From Nitrospirales bacterium (GTDB taxonomy: Bacteria > Nitrospirota > Nitrospiria > Nitrospirales > UBA8639): a DNA stretch of 21,691 nt. The stretch is from contig JAJDBO010000033.1 of assembly GCA_029261305.1 (NCBI GenBank), forward strand, positions 1-21,691, given 5' to 3'. Positions 1 through 8,600 of the stretch are shown in pieces (position 1 is the first letter of the stretch; each line of letters opens with the position of its first letter). The position numbers were made by a program, and so were the translations under genes. The notes beneath the pieces are model-generated. The model had not been told where the DNA came from, did not search any database, and worked only from the letters and a program-made list of their open reading frames with translations.

Positions 1-792
1 CCGGCGTTGATTGGGTTTGCGGTCATTCCCTTCGGTCCGAATTGGACGGTTGAGGTCATGGGGGTACAATTCAAACCCTTTGTCATTAGCGATATCAACA
101 TTGGCGTGCTCTATATTTTGGCCTTTGCTTCCATTGGCGCGTATGGAATTATTCTTGGGGGCTGGTCCTCCAATAGTAAATATTCCTTGTTAGGTGGATT
201 ACGATCTGCGGCTCAATTGATCAGCTATGAACTCAATGTGGGTCTATCCATTGTCGGGGTCTTGTTGCTTTCCGGTAGCTTGAGTCTGGTGCAAATTACG
301 GAATCACAGATCGGTGGATTTTGGAATTGGTATGCCTTTGCGTTTCCGTTTCCTCAATTCATTGCCTTTGTGGTGTTTTTAATTTCCGCAGTCGCTGAGA
401 CGAACCGGACACCGTTTGATCTTCCAGAGGCCGAGAGTGAATTAGTGGCGGGGTTCTTTACTGAATATAGTGGAATGCGCTTTGCCTTTTTCTTCTTGGG
501 GGAATACGCCAACATGATTTTGGTGTCTTGTATGGCCACCGTCCTGTTTTTTGGCGGATGGGATGCCCCATTGCCGTTTCTGCAAGCGCCTGGAGATTAT
601 GCCTGGATCACTGGAATTATCTGGTTTGCGATCAAAGTGTATTCCTTTCTCTTTTTCTTTTTCTGGATTCGCGCGACGCTTCCACGACTTCGCTATGATC
701 AACTCATGCGATTTGGATGGAAAGTGCTTCTGCCGATCGCCCTTGGCAATATCGTGATTACATCAATCATGTCGTATATTTTTCCTGGTTGA
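1..792 (+). CDS. nuoH: NADH-quinone oxidoreductase subunit H (NuoH), 5' end outside window
   Basis: This is the membrane subunit of respiratory complex I that contacts the quinone chamber between the peripheral and membrane arms. The reading frame is open from base 1 and 263 residues are visible; family members usually have about 330 or more, so the first few dozen residues lie upstream. The family hallmark is clear: [19 protein letters not shown] begins near visible residue 133 and is followed by the charged loop [13 protein letters not shown], the part that lines the quinone tunnel. Several hydrophobic helices flank it. The C-terminus [14 protein letters not shown] is also typical of NuoH. 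The TTG at base 7 is internal, since the two upstream codons (Pro-Ala) continue the conserved sequence. nuoI follows after 29 bases. Identity is very secure; only the start is missing. Confidence 0.96.
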   Translation, partial: PALIGFAVIPFGPNWTVEVMGVQFKPFVISDINIGVLYILAFASIGAYGIILGGWSSNSKYSLLGGLRSAAQLISYELNVGLSIVGVLLLSGSLSLVQITESQIGGFWNWYAFAFPFPQFIAFVVFLISAVAETNRTPFDLPEAESELVAGFFTEYSGMRFAFFFLGEYANMILVSCMATVLFFGGWDAPLPFLQAPGDYAWITGIIWFAIKVYSFLFFFFWIRATLPRLRYDQLMRFGWKVLLPIALGNIVITSIMSYIFPG

Positions 793-821
793 GGCCGGGT
801 GAGGATTGAACTGAGAATCCT

Positions 822-1361
822 ATGAAAATCAAAGAGTGGATCAAGACGCTCATCTTTTATGAAATCCTGCTTGGAATGAAGCAGACGATGATGCATTTGC
901 TGAAGTACAAACCCATCACGTTAGAATATCCTCACGTGAAAAAGCCATTACCACAAAATTATCGGGGGATGCTTGCCCTTCTCAAGTATGACGATGGTAC
1001 GGAAAAATGTGTGGGATGTGACTTATGCGAGGCCGCCTGTCCTTCCCGTGTGATTCGAGTGGTGAGTGCAGAAGTTCCGGGTGAACCGACCAAACGGTAT
1101 TCCAAAGAATATTATATGGATATGACCCGATGTCTGTTTTGCGGAATGTGTGTTCAAGCCTGTCCAGTAGATGCCTTGGGTATGACGCAGGAATATGAAT
1201 GGGCCGTTTATGATAAACGCCATTTACAACTCAATAAAGAACAGTTGTTGGCGATAGGAGACCGGTCCTTTCCAGTCAAAGAAAAACGGTTGGAATTTCA
1301 GCATCCGAACGTTGCGTATTTCAACGTGTCGTTCAAAGATATTCCCGAGAAAGAATTCTGA
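822..1361 (+). CDS. nuoI: NADH-quinone oxidoreductase subunit I (NuoI), 2x[4Fe-4S] ferredoxin-like
   Basis: This complex I subunit carries the two tetranuclear iron-sulfur clusters (N6a and N6b) that pass electrons toward cluster N2 and the quinone. Two complete CxxCxxCxxxCP motifs are visible: Cys63, 66, 69, 73 (CVGCDLCEAACP) and Cys104, 107, 110, 114 (CLFCGMCVQACP). The N-terminal stretch of about 30 residues (KEWIKTLIFYEILLGMKQT) is the amphipathic anchor usual in NuoI. At 179 residues it has normal length for the family. The ATG lies 29 bases after nuoH, with a GAGG-type site at 801-804 that is rather far upstream. It sits between nuoH and nuoJ, as expected for the operon. Identity is very secure. 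Confidence 0.97.
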   Translation: MKIKEWIKTLIFYEILLGMKQTMMHLLKYKPITLEYPHVKKPLPQNYRGMLALLKYDDGTEKCVGCDLCEAACPSRVIRVVSAEVPGEPTKRYSKEYYMDMTRCLFCGMCVQACPVDALGMTQEYEWAVYDKRHLQLNKEQLLAIGDRSFPVKEKRLEFQHPNVAYFNVSFKDIPEKEF

Positions 1362-1443
1362 TTAACATCACTCTGTTTCCCTTTGGTCATGCGCATGGCA
1401 TTGAAGGGAATTGAATGGGTGACTCATGTAAGAGGACGATCCG

Positions 1444-1962
1444 TTGGGAACTGTAATTTTTTTCTATTTCGCTGGAGTGATTGTTTTGACGGCGACGTTG
1501 GTCGTCGCACTTCGAAATCCCATCCATAGTGCGTTGTCCCTCCTGGTCATGTTTTTTCATGTCGCGGGTTTGTACGTTACTCTGCATGCCGAGTTTTTGG
1601 CCGCCATTCAAATTATCGTGTACGCCGGGGCGATTCTCGTGCTGTACCTCTTTGTCGTGATGCTGCTCAATATTAAACGTGAAGAGCAATTCAATAAGCA
1701 GGGTGTGGTCGCCATGTTTTTGGGTTTTGTGCTGTTGGCCGAAACTGGGTTGTTGGGCATCAGCCGAGGTTTTTTTATTGCTTCTCCAAATGCACCGTCA
1801 CCTGCCCAGGCTGGAGCATCAGTAGGGAACACGGAATCGATCGGTGAACTATTATATTCCACCTATCTCTTCCCTTTTGAAATTGCCTCGTTGATTTTGT
1901 TAGTGGCGATGGTCGGGGCGGTGATCCTCACGAAAAAGGGAATTATGGAGCCGAAGTCCTGA
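1444..1962 (+). CDS. nuoJ: NADH-quinone oxidoreductase subunit J (NuoJ), TTG start
   Basis: Membrane-arm subunit of complex I (ND6-like), part of the E-channel region that couples quinone reduction to proton pumping. The 172-residue protein is almost entirely hydrophobic, with about five helices. The conserved run [20 protein letters not shown] near residues 58-77 contains the pi-bulge helix typical of NuoJ. The TTG at 1444 is the only usable start: an in-frame TAA lies at 1429-1431, no other start codon lies between, and an AGAGGA Shine-Dalgarno at 1431-1436 sits seven bases upstream. Its stop TGA shares one base with the nuoK ATG, which implies translational coupling. An 82-base spacer without clear structure separates it from nuoI. 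Confidence 0.95.
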   Translation: MGTVIFFYFAGVIVLTATLVVALRNPIHSALSLLVMFFHVAGLYVTLHAEFLAAIQIIVYAGAILVLYLFVVMLLNIKREEQFNKQGVVAMFLGFVLLAETGLLGISRGFFIASPNAPSPAQAGASVGNTESIGELLYSTYLFPFEIASLILLVAMVGAVILTKKGIMEPKS

Positions 1963-2267
1963 TGGATGTTCCTGTCGAATATTACTTAGCGTTGAGCGGA
2001 TTGGTGTTTCTCATCGGGCTGGTTGGGGTGCTCGTCCGTCGGAACATTATCATCATCCTCTTATCGATTGAGCTGATGCTCAATGCCACCAATATCAACT
2101 TCGTAGCGTTCTCCTCGTATTTGGGGAACCTCGCGGGGCAGGTGTTTGTCTTTTTTGCGTTGACCGTGGCCGCTGCTGAAGTGGCCGTAGGGTTGGCGAT
2201 TATTATTGCGTTGTATCGGCACCATGAGAGTATCAATGTCGATGATTTCAGTTTGTTGAAATGGTAG
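1962..2267 (+). CDS. nuoK: NADH-quinone oxidoreductase subunit K (NuoK)
   Basis: Small three-helix membrane subunit of complex I (ND4L-like) in the E-channel between the quinone site and the antiporter-like subunits. At 101 residues it has the usual length. The two buried glutamates essential for proton transfer are in place: Glu37 in [12 protein letters not shown] and Glu73 in [13 protein letters not shown], matching Glu36 and Glu72 of the E. coli protein. The ATG overlaps the nuoJ stop by one base (TGATG), so translation is probably coupled. The nuoL start follows within five bases. Identity is very secure. Confidence 0.97.
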   Translation: MDVPVEYYLALSGLVFLIGLVGVLVRRNIIIILLSIELMLNATNINFVAFSSYLGNLAGQVFVFFALTVAAAEVAVGLAIIIALYRHHESINVDDFSLLKW

Positions 2268-2271
2268 GTTG

Positions 2272-4167
2272 ATGCTCTACGCCCTCATTCCACTCCTCCC
2301 ACTCGTGGCCTTTATCGTCATTGGGCTGTTTGGGCACCGCATTAAGGATCGTGCGCATTTCATTGCCGTGCCGGCGGTATGGATCTCCTTTGCCTTGTCG
2401 TTGCTGGCCTTGTCCGAGGTGGCCAGTGGCCAGGTGTTGGAAATTCCCCTCTATACCTGGGCGTCTTCAGGCGATCTGACTATTCGAATTGGGTTGTATG
2501 TCGATCAACTCACTGCCGCAATGTTAATGCTGGTGACCATCGTCAGTGGACTCGTCCATATTTATACGATGGGCTACATGCGTGGCGAACCAGGCTACGC
2601 CCGGTTCTTTAGTAACATCGCGCTCTTCACGTTTTCGATGCTCATGCTCGTGATGTCCGACAACTTCCTTCAGCTGTTTGTGTTTTGGGAAGCGGTCGGT
2701 CTGTGCTCCTACCTGCTCATCGGTCATTGGTATGAGCGAGCCTCCGCGCGTGCAGCTGCCACGAAAGCATTTCTAGTAAATCGTGTTGGTGACTTTGGAT
2801 TTATGCTCGGTATCTTGTTGGTGTTCGTGGTGTTTGGCACGCTTCAATACCAACCGGTGTTGTCCGGGGCTGCGGCACAGGCCGGAGCGACGGTTGATTT
2901 GTTAGGTGCGATGGGCGGCGGTTGGGAAGTGTCGGCGATGACCTTGATCTGCTTGCTGCTGTTTGTTGGAGCCGTTGGAAAGTCAGCGCAAGTTCCTCTG
3001 CACGTATGGTTGCCCGATGCCATGGAAGGGCCGACACCGATTTCCGCACTCATTCATGCGGCGACGATGGTGACGGCTGGGGTGTTTATGGTGGCCAGGT
3101 TTGCGCCGCTGTACAATTTGTCTCCCGTGGCCATGGATGTGGTTGCCGTAGTCGGTGGGTTAACCATGATTGTTGGAGCCACGATTGCCTTAACGCAAAC
3201 AGACATTAAGCGGGTCGTAGCCTATTCCACCTTGAGTCAACTTGGGTACATGATGATGGCCTGCGGTTTAGGCGGATATGTCTCAGGCATTTATCACTTG
3301 CTCACGCATGGCGCGTTCAAAGCCTTGTTGTTCTTGGGCTGTGGCTCGGTGATTTTGGCCGTGCATCATGAGCAGGATATGCGCCGCATGGGAGGCCTCA
3401 AAGATAAACTGCCGATCACCTATTGGACCTTTATGATCGGGTCATTGGCTTTAGCAGGATTTCCCTTGACGGCGGGATTTTTCAGCAAGGATGCCTTGCT
3501 CTTGTCAGCCTGGAACGCGGGTGCCTTGGGCCAAGTGCTCACGGTATTAGGCGTTCTGACTGCGGGAATGACGGCGTTCTACAGTTTCCGGTTAGTCTTT
3601 GTGACGTTCTGGGGCGAGTCGCGCGTTGACCCCTCTCATGCCGATCACGTACATGAACCAGGCAAGGTGGTCACGGTTCCCTTGTTGGTGTTGGCGGTGT
3701 TGAGCATCGTCACGGGGTATATTGGCATCCCTGAATTTCTTCAACATGCGTTTCCAGGAAGCGAAGGAGCTGGACATCATGGACCAGCCGCCATGGGCAT
3801 CATGATCATGGCCACGCTCGCTGGATTGATTGGCATTGGCGTGGCGTATCTCTTCTATGTGAAGTCGCCTGGCATTCCCGATCGGCTACTGACTCAATGG
3901 CAAACTCTGTATCAATGTTCACTCAACAAGTGGTACGTGGACGAGGCCTACGATAAAATTTTTGTGAATCCGACATTTAAAATTGCGGATCAAATGTGGA
4001 AGAAGATTGATGTCGCCATCATCGATAACGCGGTGAATGGTGTGGCTCGTGGATTTGCATGGTGGGGATGGATGGCACGGTTCATCCAAACGGGTGAGAC
4101 CCAAAATTACGCATTGGGCATGACGGTCGGGGCGGTGTTGATCCTCACGGCCTATGTGTTCTTTTAG
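2272..4167 (+). CDS. nuoL: NADH-quinone oxidoreductase subunit L (NuoL), distal proton-pumping subunit
   Basis: Mrp-antiporter-like subunit at the far end of the complex I membrane arm; it moves one proton per cycle and bears the long lateral helix. The 631-residue length is normal. Key residues are visible: Glu140 in FWEAVGLCSYLLIG and Lys237 in GKSAQVPLHVWLPDAMEGPTP, followed by ALIHAATMVTAGVFM and the TDIKRVVAYSTLSQLGYM helix. The C-terminal motif KWYVDEAYDKI, typical of NuoL and absent from NuoM and NuoN, precedes the lateral-helix anchor. A TTG lies directly before the ATG at 2272 and would add one residue; the ATG is preferred. It begins five bases after the nuoK stop. It is followed by an unusually long 86-base gap before nuoM. 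Confidence 0.96.
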   Translation: MLYALIPLLPLVAFIVIGLFGHRIKDRAHFIAVPAVWISFALSLLALSEVASGQVLEIPLYTWASSGDLTIRIGLYVDQLTAAMLMLVTIVSGLVHIYTMGYMRGEPGYARFFSNIALFTFSMLMLVMSDNFLQLFVFWEAVGLCSYLLIGHWYERASARAAATKAFLVNRVGDFGFMLGILLVFVVFGTLQYQPVLSGAAAQAGATVDLLGAMGGGWEVSAMTLICLLLFVGAVGKSAQVPLHVWLPDAMEGPTPISALIHAATMVTAGVFMVARFAPLYNLSPVAMDVVAVVGGLTMIVGATIALTQTDIKRVVAYSTLSQLGYMMMACGLGGYVSGIYHLLTHGAFKALLFLGCGSVILAVHHEQDMRRMGGLKDKLPITYWTFMIGSLALAGFPLTAGFFSKDALLLSAWNAGALGQVLTVLGVLTAGMTAFYSFRLVFVTFWGESRVDPSHADHVHEPGKVVTVPLLVLAVLSIVTGYIGIPEFLQHAFPGSEGAGHHGPAAMGIMIMATLAGLIGIGVAYLFYVKSPGIPDRLLTQWQTLYQCSLNKWYVDEAYDKIFVNPTFKIADQMWKKIDVAIIDNAVNGVARGFAWWGWMARFIQTGETQNYALGMTVGAVLILTAYVFF

Positions 4168-4253
4168 ATGTGCTATTGACGTGAGGGCTGTTTCCTCGCC
4201 CCTTTGTGAAAAAATCATGATGAAGAAATTATCTGTGGAGTGTTATCACTGAC

Positions 4254-5819
4254 ATGACTGTTTCGTCCGGCGGATTTCCCTGGATCACCTTAGTCGTCTT
4301 TCTCCCCCTCTTAGGAGTGGCAGCTATTCTATTGGCCAAAGAAGAGAGGGCCAAATGGATTGGCTTGGCGGCTTCGTGTGTGGTGCTTCTGGCCTCACTG
4401 CCGTTGTGGGTGATGTTCAATGAAACGACGGCAGCCATGCAGTTTGTCGAGAAACATCAATGGATTGCTTCCCCATCCATTCATTATGCGGTGGGCATAG
4501 ACGGTATAAGTTTACCGCTTGTCCTGCTCACCACCTTTCTGACCCCTCTGTGCGTTCTCGTTTCTTGGACATCGATTGATACGCGTGTGCGTGAATTCAT
4601 GATCAGCCTGCTCGTGATGGAGACCGCCACGGTTGGGGTGTTTGTGTCCCTCGATTTTGTGCTGTTTTACGTGTTCTGGGAAACCATGCTTATTCCCATG
4701 TACCTGTTGATTGGGATTTGGGGTGGGGCAAATCGTGTCTATGCCGCGATCAAGTTTTTCCTCTATACGTTGGCCGGGAGCGTGTTGCTCTTGGTGGCCA
4801 TCATCGTGCTCTTTTTCAGCTCCGGGGAAAATACGTTTGATATCTTGACGCTCAGTCAATCGGCGTATTCACCGACATTACAGGCCTGGTTATTTTGGGC
4901 GTTCTTTGCCGCGTTTGCCGTTAAGGTGCCGATGTTTCCGTTCCATACATGGTTGCCGGACGCTCACGTGGAAGCGCCGACCGCTGGCAGTGTTATTTTG
5001 GCGAGTGTATTGCTCAAAATGGGAACGTATGGGTTTCTTCGGTTTTCCTTGCCCATGCTGCCTGATGCCTCGCTCTCCTTCACCCCGATTATTATGACCT
5101 TGTCGGTGATTGCGATAATCTATGGGGCGTACATGGCCTTTGCGCAGTCTGATCTGAAAAAGCTCATTGCGTATTCCAGTGTGAGTCATATGGGGTTTGT
5201 GACGCTTGGGATCTTTGCCATGAATGCGCAAGGGATTGAGGGCGCGATTTTACAGATGGTCAATCATGGCATTACCACCGGCGGACTGTTTTTATGTGTC
5301 GGGATCATTTATGAACGGACGCATAGCCGAGAGATTGATGATAACTCTGGCCTCGCCAAACCTATGCCCTGCTACGCGACATTTTTAGTGATCTTCGCGC
5401 TGTCTTCTGTCGGCTTGCCGGGAATGAATAGTTTCGTCGGCGAATTTTTTGTGCTGGTCGGAACATTCATGTGGAGCAAGTTGGCGGCAACCCTAGCGGC
5501 ACTTGGCGTGATCCTTGCGGCGGCGTATATCCTTTGGATGTTGCAACGGGTCATATATGGAGTTCCATCTCAGAGCATGGTTTCGAAACTGCATGATTTA
5601 AATCCTCGTGAATGGGCCATGCTGGTGCCTCTGGTATTTTTTGTATTTTGGATTGGGTTGTATCCTAAGCCGTTGTTGGATGTCATGCATGCCAGCGTTG
5701 ATAATTTGATCCAACAAGAAGTGAAAGTCATGACCGTGGAGAATCCAGAACCGATCATTCCAGCAACGTTGGCCCTGAGTGACCTTTCGGCCTCTGATCG
5801 GGAGGCGATGCCGCAATGA
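4254..5819 (+). CDS. nuoM: NADH-quinone oxidoreductase subunit M (NuoM), proton-pumping subunit
   Basis: Second antiporter-like, proton-translocating subunit of complex I (ND4-like), placed between NuoN and NuoL in the membrane arm. The 521-residue protein shows Glu143 in the helix VFWETMLIPMYLLIG and Lys224 in AVKVPMFPFHTWLPDAHVEAP, which match the proton-channel residues of the E. coli subunit, followed by AQSDLKKLIAYSSVSHMGFV. Start ATG 4254 has a GGAG at 4237-4240, somewhat far upstream. The last 45 or so residues form a hydrophilic tail with VENPEPIIPAT that is longer than in many NuoM proteins. Its stop overlaps the nuoN start (ATGA). Only one nuoM-like gene lies in the window. Identity is very secure. 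Confidence 0.96.
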   Translation: MTVSSGGFPWITLVVFLPLLGVAAILLAKEERAKWIGLAASCVVLLASLPLWVMFNETTAAMQFVEKHQWIASPSIHYAVGIDGISLPLVLLTTFLTPLCVLVSWTSIDTRVREFMISLLVMETATVGVFVSLDFVLFYVFWETMLIPMYLLIGIWGGANRVYAAIKFFLYTLAGSVLLLVAIIVLFFSSGENTFDILTLSQSAYSPTLQAWLFWAFFAAFAVKVPMFPFHTWLPDAHVEAPTAGSVILASVLLKMGTYGFLRFSLPMLPDASLSFTPIIMTLSVIAIIYGAYMAFAQSDLKKLIAYSSVSHMGFVTLGIFAMNAQGIEGAILQMVNHGITTGGLFLCVGIIYERTHSREIDDNSGLAKPMPCYATFLVIFALSSVGLPGMNSFVGEFFVLVGTFMWSKLAATLAALGVILAAAYILWMLQRVIYGVPSQSMVSKLHDLNPREWAMLVPLVFFVFWIGLYPKPLLDVMHASVDNLIQQEVKVMTVENPEPIIPATLALSDLSASDREAMPQ

Positions 5820-7297
5820 GCATTCCTTTAGCCGATCTCATAACGATTTTACCCGAATGCCTTGTGGTGTTGGCAGCATGCGTGTTGTTCGTTCTGGATC
5901 CTGTCATGCCTGCATCCAAAAAAGACTTTCTGGCCTGGATGTGTGTGGGAACGTTGGTGGTCTGCTTTTTTATCACCGCAGCGGGAATGGGCGAGAAGAC
6001 CTTTGCGTTTAGCAATTTGGTCGTTGTCGATTCCTATGCCTCCTTCTGGAAATTGCTTCTCTACGTGGTTAGCGGCATGACCATTCTCTTATCGATTGGA
6101 TATTTGAAAGAAGAACGGATCGACCTTGCAGAGTTTTACGGGTTCATCATGCTGTCCCTCACGGGCATGATGATCATGGTCTCGGGTTCGGATCTGTTGG
6201 TCATCTATTTGGGTATCGAACTCATGTCGATCTCCCTTTATATCATGTGTGGTTTTAAACGGTTTGAAGCCAAGTCCATTGAGTCCTCGGCTAAGTACTT
6301 TATCTTGGGAGCATTTTCTTCGGGGCTGTTGTTGTACGGCATCTCACTTATTTTTGGAGCCGCTGGTAGCACGCAACTCGTAGAAATCGCCGCGGCTGTG
6401 AATGCACGTGGTCTTGACGATCCATTGGTACTCATCGCCATGATGCTGCTTATTGTTGGATTTGGATTTAAAGTCGCTGCAGTGCCGTTTCATATGTGGA
6501 CACCGGATGTGTATCAAGGCGCACCTACCACCGTAACGGCGTTTATGGCCGTGGCGTCAAAAGCTGCAAGCTTTGCCGCATTCCTTCGCGTGCTGCTCGA
6601 AGGCTTTGGTGGGGTAAAACCAAATTGGAGCGGATTGATTTTAGGGATGTGTATCCTCACGCTCATTTTGGGGAATATCGTGGCCATCGTGCAGACCAAC
6701 ATCAAGCGGATGTTGGCATATTCGAGTATCGCCCATGCAGGCTATGCATTAATTGGTGTGGTCGTGGCAGGGTGGATGGGCACTGAAGCCGGCGTCGCCT
6801 CTGGTGGTGTGGCCAGTATCATGTTGTATCTTGCGATCTACTCATTCATGACCATGGGTGCATTTGCGATTGTGGCTATCCTACGTCGAGGCGGATTGGA
6901 GGGCGAAGAGCTTGACGACTTCACCGGTCTTGCCAAACGTCACAAAGGCGCAGCCTTTCTGATGATGCTGTTCATGGTCTCACTCGCTGGTATCCCGCCT
7001 ACTGCAGGATTCATCGGAAAATTTTATCTCTTCATGGCTGCAGTCAATGCCGGGCTCACTTGGCTGGCTGTCGTAGGGTTAGTCTTCGCCGCCGTCTCCG
7101 CGTTTTACTATCTCCGCGTGGTCATGGTCATGTATATGCGTGAACCCTCATCCGAACAAGAAATCGAAACCCGTCTTGCTCTGTCGCCAACCGCCACAGT
7201 GGTCCTCGCCCTTGCCGTCGCTGGTGTCGTATTCCTGGGTGTGTATCCCGGCCCACTTGTTTCCGTCGCGACTTCGTCAGCTATCCCTCTTCCATAG
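5816..7297 (+). CDS. nuoN: NADH-quinone oxidoreductase subunit N (NuoN), proton-pumping subunit
   Basis: Third antiporter-like subunit of complex I (ND2-like), next to NuoK in the membrane arm. The 493 residues include Glu135 in YLGIELMSISLYIMCGF and Lys219 in GFGFKVAAVPFHMWTPDVYQ, the residues used for proton transfer, then TNIKRMLAYSSIAHAGYALIG and the late helix GIPPTAGFIGKFYLF. Its ATG overlaps the nuoM stop in an ATGA junction. A GGAGG at 5801-5805, ten bases upstream inside nuoM, supports this start. It is the last nuo gene in the window: the next gene begins 97 bases later, is compositionally different, and is preceded by a possible hairpin. Identity is very secure. Confidence 0.96.
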   Translation: MSIPLADLITILPECLVVLAACVLFVLDPVMPASKKDFLAWMCVGTLVVCFFITAAGMGEKTFAFSNLVVVDSYASFWKLLLYVVSGMTILLSIGYLKEERIDLAEFYGFIMLSLTGMMIMVSGSDLLVIYLGIELMSISLYIMCGFKRFEAKSIESSAKYFILGAFSSGLLLYGISLIFGAAGSTQLVEIAAAVNARGLDDPLVLIAMMLLIVGFGFKVAAVPFHMWTPDVYQGAPTTVTAFMAVASKAASFAAFLRVLLEGFGGVKPNWSGLILGMCILTLILGNIVAIVQTNIKRMLAYSSIAHAGYALIGVVVAGWMGTEAGVASGGVASIMLYLAIYSFMTMGAFAIVAILRRGGLEGEELDDFTGLAKRHKGAAFLMMLFMVSLAGIPPTAGFIGKFYLFMAAVNAGLTWLAVVGLVFAAVSAFYYLRVVMVMYMREPSSEQEIETRLALSPTATVVLALAVAGVVFLGVYPGPLVSVATSSAIPLP

Positions 7298-7312
7298 TTG
7301 CTCCATGGTCGT

Positions 7313-7362
7313 GGCCGTACCGCACTGATACCCTCGGAGCCGTCGTATGGCCCATGTTATTT
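7313..7362 (+). terminator. Possible hairpin terminator after nuoN
   Basis: GGCCGTAC at 7313-7320 can pair with GTATGGCC at 7345-7352 over eight pairs, one of them G-U, with a 24-base loop. The sequence that follows (TGTTATTTTG) is only moderately T-rich. The position, 15 bases after the nuoN stop and before a gene of different composition, suits an operon terminator. The large loop and weak T-tract make the call uncertain. Confidence 0.3.
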
Positions 7363-7394
7363 TGTATTGCGATTGACGCATATTCGGTCTTTCG

Positions 7395-8534
7395 ATGAGA
7401 ACAGAAACGTCCAAAAATATTTTTCTCTTTTTGGTTACTCTGGGAACCCTTATTGTCCTGCTAGTCATAACCTTTGAATTTCTTGCACGAGCCCAAGCAA
7501 AACGTTATCCCAACATGCAGGCGATTGAGTTTTATCGAACCTATAAGGACCAGCTACACCATTTGCGGGATCCAAGTCCTGGTAGGTGGAAATTAAACGA
7601 GAATCCAAGAAATGCCTTGTATACGATAGTCCGAAATTATTCCAGTGAGCAAAAAACAAACATTCTGATTCAGGGAGATTCATGGGCAGAACAGTTCGTA
7701 GACTCACCTCAGACATTCCAATACCTTTCATCTCTCGCTGTTGATCTATCAATGGGCTTGGTTGTAGCTGGTGTATCCTCTTATGCCCCAAGTCCTATGA
7801 CTATGCAACTTAGAATTCTTAGAGAGGACTTTCAAATCAATCCGAACAAAGTTATTGCTGTCGTTGATCAAACTGATCTGGGAGATGAAATATGTCGATA
7901 CCAGCCTCGAAGGAGCCTGAATACACAAAATAAATTAATAGCTATAACGCCCGAGCCTATCGGTTCCTCGGAAACATATTCTCTTGTCGAATTTTTTGAG
8001 CATTCGAAAATTTGGTCTGCTGATAAATTAGGAATTTTCAAGTATATGGATAGAATTAAATATGGGTTCTCAACGCGGAATCGAATAAAACTTCCACAGC
8101 ATTGTGCCTGGAGTTTTAGGAAAAAGTTTCTTGAAGGAGATCTCACTCATGATGAAGAATCCATTTTTATTTCGAATCTTCTTGGCTATATAGACGAAGT
8201 GTTTTCTGATGATGGAATGCAAACCTTATTCTTTGTGACCCATCCACATCGAAACCATGTCTTTCCCGAAAGTCCGTCTCATCTATATCAAAACGATGTC
8301 AGCACATTGATCAAAAAAACTGTGATGGAATCACAATGGCGGTCTTCCATTCAACTGATAGATTTTCATAAAGACTTTCAGCGGCACTATCCCAATTGGG
8401 AAGAAAATAAGGTTTTCCGTGAGGGTGATAAGGCCTCACATTTAACCAACCAGGCTTTTGACACTGTCTACACAATATACATTTTTTCTCAGATCATGCG
8501 TGACCTGCAGGGGCCCTCAATCCAAAACCATTAG
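7395..8534 (+). CDS. Membrane-anchored SGNH/GDSL hydrolase-like protein
   Basis: Probably a lipase/acylesterase-fold protein fixed to the inner membrane and facing the periplasm. Residues 8-31 (NIFLFLVTLGTLIVLLVITFE) form a single hydrophobic anchor. The SGNH blocks can be picked out: GDSW at 94-97 with Ser96 as candidate nucleophile; Gly126 in VVAGVSSYAPSP as the oxyanion glycine; and GDKASHL with Asp345 and His349 near the C-terminus. The Asp-His spacing is one residue longer than the canonical DxxH, and no obvious block III Asn is visible, so activity is not assured. The gene is AT-richer than the adjacent nuo genes (many AAA, AAT and ATA codons), which suggests a different history. No Shine-Dalgarno precedes the ATG. 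Substrate is unknown; such proteins often deacylate or acylate surface glycans. Confidence 0.7.
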   Translation: MRTETSKNIFLFLVTLGTLIVLLVITFEFLARAQAKRYPNMQAIEFYRTYKDQLHHLRDPSPGRWKLNENPRNALYTIVRNYSSEQKTNILIQGDSWAEQFVDSPQTFQYLSSLAVDLSMGLVVAGVSSYAPSPMTMQLRILREDFQINPNKVIAVVDQTDLGDEICRYQPRRSLNTQNKLIAITPEPIGSSETYSLVEFFEHSKIWSADKLGIFKYMDRIKYGFSTRNRIKLPQHCAWSFRKKFLEGDLTHDEESIFISNLLGYIDEVFSDDGMQTLFFVTHPHRNHVFPESPSHLYQNDVSTLIKKTVMESQWRSSIQLIDFHKDFQRHYPNWEENKVFREGDKASHLTNQAFDTVYTIYIFSQIMRDLQGPSIQNH

Positions 8535-8600
8535 CCCTTGCTAAGTTTAAATAACAAAATCTTCCTCCTATTTCCTTATTTTCCTTGGAGTGCTTCTCAT

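Noticed and set aside
7373..7378. TTGACG as a -35 box before the SGNH-like gene
   Set aside because: The matching -10 would fall inside the coding sequence just after the ATG.
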